Shown here: piece by piece, positions 38,085 through 43,390 of the stretch
Layout of the letters: every line of letters starts with the position of its first letter
Numbering within the stretch: position 1 is the first letter of the stretch
From: a virus
Virus record (IMG/VR): IMGVR_UViG_3300030339_000087
Span: 1-43,390 of that record
Length of the DNA stretch: 43,390 nt
Strand: one strand, 5' to 3'
Program-made: the position numbers and the translations under genes
Notes under the pieces: model-generated
Database searches by the model: none
What the model was told of the DNA's origin: nothing
Seen by the model: only the letters and a program-made list of their open reading frames with translations

Positions 38085-39296
38085 ATGTACACTATAGAAA
38101 TACTCGACACCAGTTTAAATGTCCTCTGTGAGGTTTTGACCCCATATCCGTTAGATAAGGGTGGGATGATACTCAAGTTCAGTAAAGAACTCTCAGATTA
38201 TGGGCAGTGTACCTTTAGAATTTCAGCGTATGATGATTTATTAGTCCAGTACGGTGATGTCATCCAACCCCATAAGAACCATGTCAGACTTCGTAGGAAC
38301 GGAAAGATTGTCTGGCAAGGAGCGATTATCGATAACTCAAAACGTAACTCTGAATACATTGAAATTATCGCCGCAGAGTATGAGTTCTACTTAACGAAGC
38401 TTCTTATCAAGCGCACCTCAAATGACCCAGCTACAGGTACAGCCGATGGAATATTTAGAATCTTCAACTCAGAAACTATGGCTACCGCTGTGACAGCGAT
38501 TATGAATGAGGCTATCTCTACATGGAGCAACCCCACAAATACCGCAGCAGCTTTGCATAATATGACGTTAGGTACGATTGAGAACCCTAACTACCCACCC
38601 AATATGACCGATGGCACTGGCGCACCTCTTACAGGAGCGTGGAACTTCTCTAGTACCTTACAATTATCTTTTGACTTCCAAAGTATCATGTATGTGTTAA
38701 AAGCCTTTGGTATCTACTCCTACTCAGATTTCTACATAGATTCAGATTTGAAGTTCAATTTTAAGAAGTTTGTGGGCAATAACCGTAGTTACTCAGTCAA
38801 CTTTGTCTTTAATTACAAGAATAATACAAACCAAACAAACATCATTGACTACAACCTCCCTCGTTTTGGGCAGCGACAAGTCAATACGTTATGGGGGATT
38901 GCAACTGATACAAATGGCGTAATTCTTAATGATTCCGAAAGCGACCAGACCTCTGTCACCGAATATGGGACGATGGAGGGTGTCGCAGCCTATGCTGATG
39001 TAAAAGATAAAGGTATTCTAAAAGCCCGCACAGCAGCAGAACTTCCCCTTGTTGGGACACCAGATGAAACAAACGTCGTTGTCGTCTTAAATCAGGAAGC
39101 AGCCTTCCCAATAGGGATATGGGATGTAGGTGATATTGTAAACATCAACATTCAGAACAAGGGTGTGAATTTTGTTGATACAAGGAGGGTAGTTGGTGTG
39201 AGCGTACAAGTCCATAACACAGGCAAGGAAACTACTATTGTGCAGACGAATAAACCACAGGCATGGCAGTATGGTGATTCTGGAGCAGCCTCATGA
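38085..39296 (+). CDS. Tail hub-like protein (ReqiPepy6 Gp37-like), 403 aa
   Basis: Start chosen at ATG 38085, one base after the preceding stop; a frame from 38043 would run into that gene. The first 120 residues (YTIEILDTSLNVLCEV, KFSKELSDYGQCTFRISAYD, GDVIQPHKNHVRLRRNGKIVWQGAI) fit the siphovirus Gp37-like tail family, which forms a ring-like hub at the tail end. The C-terminus has INIQNKGVNFVDTRRVVGVSV. In a short-tailed phage this would sit at the base of the tail where fibres attach. Confidence 0.72.
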   Translation: MYTIEILDTSLNVLCEVLTPYPLDKGGMILKFSKELSDYGQCTFRISAYDDLLVQYGDVIQPHKNHVRLRRNGKIVWQGAIIDNSKRNSEYIEIIAAEYEFYLTKLLIKRTSNDPATGTADGIFRIFNSETMATAVTAIMNEAISTWSNPTNTAAALHNMTLGTIENPNYPPNMTDGTGAPLTGAWNFSSTLQLSFDFQSIMYVLKAFGIYSYSDFYIDSDLKFNFKKFVGNNRSYSVNFVFNYKNNTNQTNIIDYNLPRFGQRQVNTLWGIATDTNGVILNDSESDQTSVTEYGTMEGVAAYADVKDKGILKARTAAELPLVGTPDETNVVVVLNQEAAFPIGIWDVGDIVNINIQNKGVNFVDTRRVVGVSVQVHNTGKETTIVQTNKPQAWQYGDSGAAS

Positions 39297-39652
39297 GTTT
39301 ATTTGACACTGACGCAGGAAGTTTAGACAGAGGACTGCCGCACCCAAACCACCTCGATAGATTAAACGACGGTTCAATCAAAGCCCACCAGACTATCTCT
39401 ACTACCTACAAGACAGATGCTTCAGTTGCAAATACTAGAGTAACAATGCAGAATGGTGCAATTCTATTCTTTGATAGTAACAACAGACTTGTCCTGAGTA
39501 TGAAGAATGGGCTGACTACCTGGTATGATGACTTAAATAGAGTGATTAAAGTAGATGGTGTAATCCCCGCCCTAGCAAACTACCCCGTAACAATTGAAGC
39601 AATTTATGGATATGATGTCTACACAGATATTTTGGGAATAAGTGCACCATGA
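39293..39652 (+). CDS. Small tail-associated protein, 119 aa
   Basis: ATGA overlap with the hub gene and with the next gene. Start DTDAGSLDRGLPHPNHLDRLNDGSI is polar; the middle has beta strands (VTMQNGAILFFDSNNRLVLSMKNGLTTWYDDLNRVIKVDG) and the end is aromatic (YGYDVYTDIL). It may be a fibre-attachment or chaperone-like protein. Family unknown. Confidence 0.65.
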   Translation: MSLFDTDAGSLDRGLPHPNHLDRLNDGSIKAHQTISTTYKTDASVANTRVTMQNGAILFFDSNNRLVLSMKNGLTTWYDDLNRVIKVDGVIPALANYPVTIEAIYGYDVYTDILGISAP

Positions 39653-40458
39653 TACTCAAATGGTTAAGAAAGATTTATACTATATTTATGAGCGCAGCAG
39701 ATAACCTTCTTACAAACAGCAACAAAGTAGCGGACACTACCTATTGGCCAAGTGATAAGGTAATCTTCTCCAACACTGGCACATTTAGTGCTACAAATAC
39801 TGTCGGAGTAACATCTGTGTTTACAATACCCTCACCAACAAATGGGCAGGAATCATACCCAGTAGGTATCTACTCAGTCAATGGTGGGACTACCTGGAAT
39901 GATTTTACAGGAGACCTTGGCCCGTGGGGAAGTTCACTTGGTATCCCAACAACAATAGTACCCGTTATGGCTTGGGCGGAATCGGGTATGTCTAATACTA
40001 CGACGTATCGTGTAAAGTGTAGTGTTCTTCAGGGAGGCGGCGGAACATTCCCAATAATTATATCTGTTGCGTTACTTGCCCTAAAAATACCTAGTCCGCT
40101 CACATATATACCAACGATAGCCTCAGGTGAAACTAAGACAAGTAGTACTACAATAACGCCAACTGGCGGTCAGGTACGCTACAGACGAATAATTGATACA
40201 CTAGCCACTGCTGCTGGCTCAGGTACCATTATCCAGGTTGCTCATAACTCAGGATACATACCTGATGTAGCATGGTGGACAACTGACGGGAGTGATGTCA
40301 GGAAAATATCGTCTACAACAGTTAAATTTGTGCATGGTTCTACGACGATTGATACACTCGGTGTCTTTGGGTTTGCCATGGATAGCACCAATTTTTATAT
40401 GAGTAGTTACCCTGGACTTCCTAACTCACTGTATTTTTATAGGACATACAAACCATGA
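39649..40458 (+). CDS. Tail fibre-like protein, 269 aa
   Basis: 269 residues if the ATG at 39649 (overlapping the upstream stop) is used; a second ATG at 39688 gives 256 and removes a basic hydrophobic start. Ser/Thr/Gly/Tyr-rich and beta-stranded throughout, with PVGIYSVNGGTTWNDFTG, IPTIASGETKTSSTTITP and VAHNSGYIPDVAWWTTDG. Composition and position fit a small receptor-binding or fibre-tip protein. No homologue recognised. Confidence 0.65.
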   Translation: MILKWLRKIYTIFMSAADNLLTNSNKVADTTYWPSDKVIFSNTGTFSATNTVGVTSVFTIPSPTNGQESYPVGIYSVNGGTTWNDFTGDLGPWGSSLGIPTTIVPVMAWAESGMSNTTTYRVKCSVLQGGGGTFPIIISVALLALKIPSPLTYIPTIASGETKTSSTTITPTGGQVRYRRIIDTLATAAGSGTIIQVAHNSGYIPDVAWWTTDGSDVRKISSTTVKFVHGSTTIDTLGVFGFAMDSTNFYMSSYPGLPNSLYFYRTYKP

Positions 40459-40856
40459 TAGATATATCAAAAATGCAATCAAGCTCACTTACACCAGGTA
40501 TCCAGGATTTAGGTCCTATCCCTGATGTGACATATACATACTCAGGTACTATCCCAACAGGAAGCACACTCAGTACATCTGTCGTTCTACCATTCAGTAA
40601 GTCTAAGGTACTATCTCTTATAAAATTCAATGTGTCTGGTGGAAGTGCGGGAAATTATTGGTTTCCACTTAACTCCCCAGTCTCAATCTATGAAAACCTT
40701 GTATCAAATGCCTATGCCGTATCACTCATTGTTCAATCAGACCCAAGTGGTAGAAAAGTAAACATAGTCTTTACTAATAAGAACGCCGCAGCCCCATGTC
40801 CGCTGCCAACGCTAACATTCACATTTAGTGCCCATATATATAACTATTCATGGTAG
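40455..40856 (+). CDS. Small beta-rich fibre-region protein, 133 aa
   Basis: ATGA overlap with the previous gene. A Gly/Ser/Thr-rich, beta-strand-rich protein (VTYTYSGTIPTGSTLSTSVVLPFSKS, LTFTFSAHIYNYSW is the end). It resembles a single jelly-roll or fibre-tip domain. Family unknown. Confidence 0.65.
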   Translation: MIDISKMQSSSLTPGIQDLGPIPDVTYTYSGTIPTGSTLSTSVVLPFSKSKVLSLIKFNVSGGSAGNYWFPLNSPVSIYENLVSNAYAVSLIVQSDPSGRKVNIVFTNKNAAAPCPLPTLTFTFSAHIYNYSW

Positions 40857-40885
40857 TTGCACATACTAAATAAGTGCTGTACTAT
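40857..40885 (+). promoter_or_regulatory. Rightward promoter
   Basis: TTGCAC (40857-40862), 17 bases, TACTAT (40880-40885). It lies just after the 133-residue gene and before a gene with a normal SD (AAAAAGGA). Confidence 0.6.
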
Positions 40886-40912
40886 AAGATTGAACCTAAA
40901 AAAGGAACAAAA

Positions 40913-41083
40913 ATGGCATTCCCCCCACTAAAAAGCAACAAACAACCAGTAAGTCCACCCCAAGTCACAGGTGAGCGTGGACCTATATCAACAGGTAAGG
41001 GCGGTATCAAAGCAAGCTTGAAAATCAAGAATGCAAGTATCGTTAATGCACCTGGCGTTGAGAAAAACGTCAATCTTTTCTAA
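40913..41083 (+). CDS. Small Pro/Lys-rich protein, 56 aa
   Basis: ATG 40913 with SD AAAGGA. 56 residues, basic and Pro/Gly/Ser-rich (FPPLKSNKQPVSPPQ, STGKGGIKASLKIKNAS). Probably disordered. TAATG overlap with the next basic protein. Possibly a virion or head-filling protein; unproven. Confidence 0.6.
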   Translation: MAFPPLKSNKQPVSPPQVTGERGPISTGKGGIKASLKIKNASIVNAPGVEKNVNLF

Positions 41084-41265
41084 TGCAAGAACAAGCCAAA
41101 CGACCAAAGAAGCCTATCCAAAAAAAGGCTCCCAAAAAGGTGACAAAGAAAAAGCCTGTCGCCCGCCCATTCAAGCAACTTGGCAATAACCCCTATTCCA
41201 GTGTGCCGTTAAAAGAACGCAACGTCAGCCCCTCTAGTGGATTTTCATTCCCTGGTGCTGTCTAA
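41083..41265 (+). CDS. Small Lys-rich protein, 60 aa
   Basis: 60 residues; the first 30 are Lys/Pro/Ala repeats (KRPKKPIQKKAPKKVTKKK), like histone-tail or DNA-binding peptides, and the rest is Ser/Pro-rich. Could bind DNA or the acidic fibre region. Its end overlaps the stop of the minus-strand gene. Confidence 0.6.
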   Translation: MQEQAKRPKKPIQKKAPKKVTKKKPVARPFKQLGNNPYSSVPLKERNVSPSSGFSFPGAV

Positions 41266-41594
41266 CTCAGCAACTTGAATAAAAGCTCAACACGACCCTC
41301 GACAATGCTTTCTATGGCTTCGAGAAGTTTGAGGTCGCGCTCAATTACTGACACATCAGCATTCATATAGGTAGTTCTATCTAGTTCAGTGAGCCCCTTC
41401 CCAAAGTCTTTCGGGTAGAGGGCTTGCTTTCGTTTATCATACAGGAGTTTTAACAGATTACAACGGGCTTCAGCGATAGGAAACCTGAGCGCGTCTAGTT
41501 CAATCAAAGCCATGTCGCGGTCTTCGTCGATGGTTGGTATCTGTTGTTTTAGTATTGTGCCCACTTCTGCTATCACGGGCGGTGATTCATACAT
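41262..41594 (-). CDS. Minus-strand helical protein in the late region, 110 aa
   Basis: The only leftward gene in the rightward arm. 110 residues, helical, acidic (IDEDRDMALIELDAL, NLLKLLYDKRKQAL, VIERDLKLLEAIESIVEGRVELLFKLL). Own promoter immediately upstream; TSS expected 1-2 bases before the ATG, so probably leaderless. It converges on the Lys-rich gene. Family unknown. Confidence 0.65.
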   Translation of the reverse strand: MYESPPVIAEVGTILKQQIPTIDEDRDMALIELDALRFPIAEARCNLLKLLYDKRKQALYPKDFGKGLTELDRTTYMNADVSVIERDLKLLEAIESIVEGRVELLFKLLS

Positions 41595-41632
41595 TTGCTC
41601 TCATCATAGCAAGTATGGTATAACGAAAGCAA
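41595..41632. promoter_or_regulatory. Interlocked divergent promoter pair, leaderless
   Basis: Plus: TTGCTC (41595-41600), 18 bases, TATAAC (41619-41624), ATG at 41634. Minus: TTGCTT (41632-41627), 18 bases, TATGAT (41608-41603), ATG at 41594. Each -35 abuts the other gene's start codon, and the two promoters share the same DNA, so only one polymerase can bind at a time. Confidence 0.65.
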
Positions 41633-41633
41633 T

Positions 41634-41942
41634 ATGGCAGTATACGAAAACGAACAATTATCAGCCAGAGAATTCGTCCTACTAGAAAACGAACGGGATG
41701 AGAACCGTTTAGTCAGAGAACACGCAGAAGGTATGAAACGGTTAGAGATTGAATTACAGAGAGAAAAGAACCAAGCTGAGATAGAACTCAGAAAACTAGA
41801 AGCCAAGTGGTCTAGCTGGCTCGCACTCCCTAAAATGATTATCAAACTACCAGTATATATTTTATTAGGATTTGGTTATACAATACAAAGTGTACGGAAA
41901 CAAACCCCTACCAAAGAATTTTGGAGATTCATAAATAAATAA
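41634..41942 (+). CDS. Coiled-coil protein with C-terminal membrane segment, 102 aa
   Basis: Residues 1-60 are a charged coiled coil (ENERDENRLVREHAEGM, LEIELQREKNQAEIELRKLEAKW is continuous helix), 65-85 a hydrophobic helix (MIIKLPVYILLGFGY), then a basic tail. Divergent from the 110-residue gene; leaderless arrangement. Could be a membrane-linked virion or lysis-timing protein. Family unknown. Confidence 0.65.
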   Translation: MAVYENEQLSAREFVLLENERDENRLVREHAEGMKRLEIELQREKNQAEIELRKLEAKWSSWLALPKMIIKLPVYILLGFGYTIQSVRKQTPTKEFWRFINK

Positions 41943-41963
41943 AACTAGAAAGAAAAAACAAAA

Positions 41964-43390
41964 ATGTCAGCTAATACGATTCTTACCTCAATAGTTACGG
42001 GTGGTGCAAATAATCACACCACTACTGCCGAAGAAGCTAATGCCTTTCCAACAGATTTTGTATCTGCGGGTGTTGTGGGCGCGATTACTGCTAACACTGG
42101 TTCAGGTGGGACAGGTAGTTTCACCGTAAACCAAGATACCTCACCCGACATGGGCATTACAATTAAAGCAGGACAAGCCTACATCTCAGCTATCCCATCT
42201 TCTCAGGGTACCCAAGTACTCCGTGCAAGAGCTGCCGCTGATTATACTGCCTATACCATTAATGCCAACGCCTCAGGTTCAACCAAGTATGACTGGATTT
42301 ACCTCAAAGTAGACCCGACCAATGCGAACGTCCCTTCGGCTGCGGCTGATAATGTGACCTCAATTTATACTTCTCGCTCAAGTTCAAACTCTGTCGATAA
42401 CGGTACACCTCCTACCTATGGACTAGTTTTAGGTGTGGTGACGGTAGCGAACGGTGCAAGCTCAATCACAAATGGAAACATCATAGATAAGAGAGTTTCT
42501 GCTAGTGTGAGCGCCAATACATCTGGTACGAGTTCAACCTTCTCTCCTTTATCTACGACTATCACCGCTGTCACTGCTAATGGGAACAGGTCGTATTCGC
42601 TCACATCCTCAGCTGATGTGTCGGCTATCCTCTCTCCTGGCATGAGACTGATGACTACCAGAACAGTCGTAGCTCCCACACAATGTACTTCTCTAAACGG
42701 TACAACTCAGTACTACTCTAAGACTTCTCCATCTGGTATGACGTTTACTAATAACTTCGTCGTAGCTGTAGCAGCGAAACCAAGTGCCTATCAGCAAGGG
42801 ATGTTAGCATCTCGATATAACGGGACGAGTGGCTGGTACATGCAACAACTTTCAACCGGACAAGTAGAGTTTACTGCTTTCAATGCCGGAGCCTCTAACT
42901 TCTTTAAGCTCACATCATATCAATCTGTTGCTCTAAATAAGTGGGCAAACAACATCGTAGGCCAAATGGATATGACAGTGACAACCAACACCCCAACCAC
43001 TAACTATATGATGCTTGATGGGGCAGATATTCCGTGTGTTGCTACGAGGGGAGGTACAAATCCAACCGCACTCGTACAAGCTGGTAACTTAGAAATTGGC
43101 TCCTACAATGGCGGTTCACTGCCCTATGCTGGCAAAATTGCTCAAGTTGCAATCTTCAACGCTAAGGTCACTCAAGCTACTATGCGTGGCTACATATCGC
43201 AGGGTCTAGCTGGCACAGAAACCTCCCTCATCTCAGCCTACTCATTCAACAATGCAATTACTGACCTCAACACCACAAACGCTAACAACCTCACAGCTAA
43301 CGGTTCAGCCGTAGCTACGAACGCAGACAGCCCATTTGGTGGACAAGCTAACGGCACAATCAGCTCAACTTTAGATTACGGCATCGTTCA
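41964..43390 (+). CDS. Tail fibre / receptor-binding protein, 5' part (LamG domain, variant B)
   Basis: ATG 41964, open to the end of the window (475 codons), so no stop is seen. Residues 1-200 form an N-terminal part with NHTTTAEEANAFPTDFV and AGQAYISAIPSSQG..LRARAAADY, a beta-rich anchor/shaft ending VTANGNRSYSLTSSADVS. A LamG-like domain follows: FVVAVAAKPSAYQQGMLAS, NKWANNIVGQM, LEIGSYNGGSLPYAGKIAQVAIFN. It replaces the variant A domain of bases 123-696 between identical DNA arms. The leader is A-rich without an SD. Likely the same gene as 1-1317 in another allele, or a tandem paralogue. Confidence 0.85.
   Translation, partial: MSANTILTSIVTGGANNHTTTAEEANAFPTDFVSAGVVGAITANTGSGGTGSFTVNQDTSPDMGITIKAGQAYISAIPSSQGTQVLRARAAADYTAYTINANASGSTKYDWIYLKVDPTNANVPSAAADNVTSIYTSRSSSNSVDNGTPPTYGLVLGVVTVANGASSITNGNIIDKRVSASVSANTSGTSSTFSPLSTTITAVTANGNRSYSLTSSADVSAILSPGMRLMTTRTVVAPTQCTSLNGTTQYYSKTSPSGMTFTNNFVVAVAAKPSAYQQGMLASRYNGTSGWYMQQLSTGQVEFTAFNAGASNFFKLTSYQSVALNKWANNIVGQMDMTVTTNTPTTNYMMLDGADIPCVATRGGTNPTALVQAGNLEIGSYNGGSLPYAGKIAQVAIFNAKVTQATMRGYISQGLAGTETSLISAYSFNNAITDLNTTNANNLTANGSAVATNADSPFGGQANGTISSTLDYGIV

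Noticed and set aside
1-43390. CRISPR array, insertion sequence, integrase, attachment site, diversity-generating retroelement
   Set aside because: No regularly spaced repeats with unique spacers, no transposase, recombinase or reverse transcriptase motif was found on either strand.

Overview
The window is almost certainly a near-complete genome of a tailed double-stranded DNA phage (Caudoviricetes), probably short-tailed. It encodes the large terminase, portal, scaffold, an SU10-type major capsid protein, connector and fibre proteins and a GH25 endolysin. I find no tail tube, sheath or tape-measure gene, and no integrase, excisionase or CI-like repressor, so a strictly lytic life cycle is likely. 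TGA, TAA and TAG all act as stops. The host cannot be fixed from sequence. The unfused GH25 endolysin suits phages of Gram-positive or similar peptidoglycan-walled hosts.

The genome is a two-arm design. Leftward, presumed early, genes run from about 17.2 kb down to 4.6 kb. They form chains of very small genes joined by ATGA, TAATG or TGATG overlaps. Recognisable products are a NinG-like nuclease, an acidic-tailed ssDNA-binding protein, a RecB/Cas4-like nuclease, YopX, a DUF6948-like protein, a lytic transglycosylase and many small Cys-rich, probably zinc-binding proteins. No DNA polymerase, helicase, primase or recombinase is visible, so replication must lean on the host or on unrecognised proteins. 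Rightward genes start at about 17.9 kb: a small putative DNA-binding regulator, a MazG-like protein, terminase, portal, two large probable internal virion proteins, scaffold, capsid, three glycosyltransferases, and connector, tail and fibre genes. They then continue, through the join of the two window ends, into the lysis genes at 1.3-2.9 kb and an RNase H-fold exonuclease at 3.7 kb. The arms converge at 4.6 kb, where a rho-independent terminator (4755-4794) can end the late transcript, and diverge at 17.2-17.9 kb.

The two window ends lie in the same tail-fibre gene. Bases 1-122 repeat 42570-42691 and bases 697-785 repeat 43302-43390, but the LamG receptor-type domain between these identical arms is strongly divergent. 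Either the contig is a circle of about 42.6 kb broken at a hypervariable domain, or there are two tandem fibre genes.

Two gene-free intervals (12.75-13.75 and 16.54-17.89 kb) are packed with hairpins, inverted repeats with GTGTGCG arms, direct repeats, promoters and terminators, including a likely small RNA on the plus strand at 13573-13712. Three leftward sigma70-like promoters (8.8, 12.8, 17.2 kb) carry the same CCGTGTGC core between -35 and -10. The same motif forms the arms of the palindromes, which suggests a phage-specific regulatory or replication system built on it. Other unusual items are a 42-fold Gly-X dipeptide protein, a 20-fold hexapeptide beta-helix protein, several promoters placed so that mRNAs would be leaderless, and two genes each apparently missing a single G.
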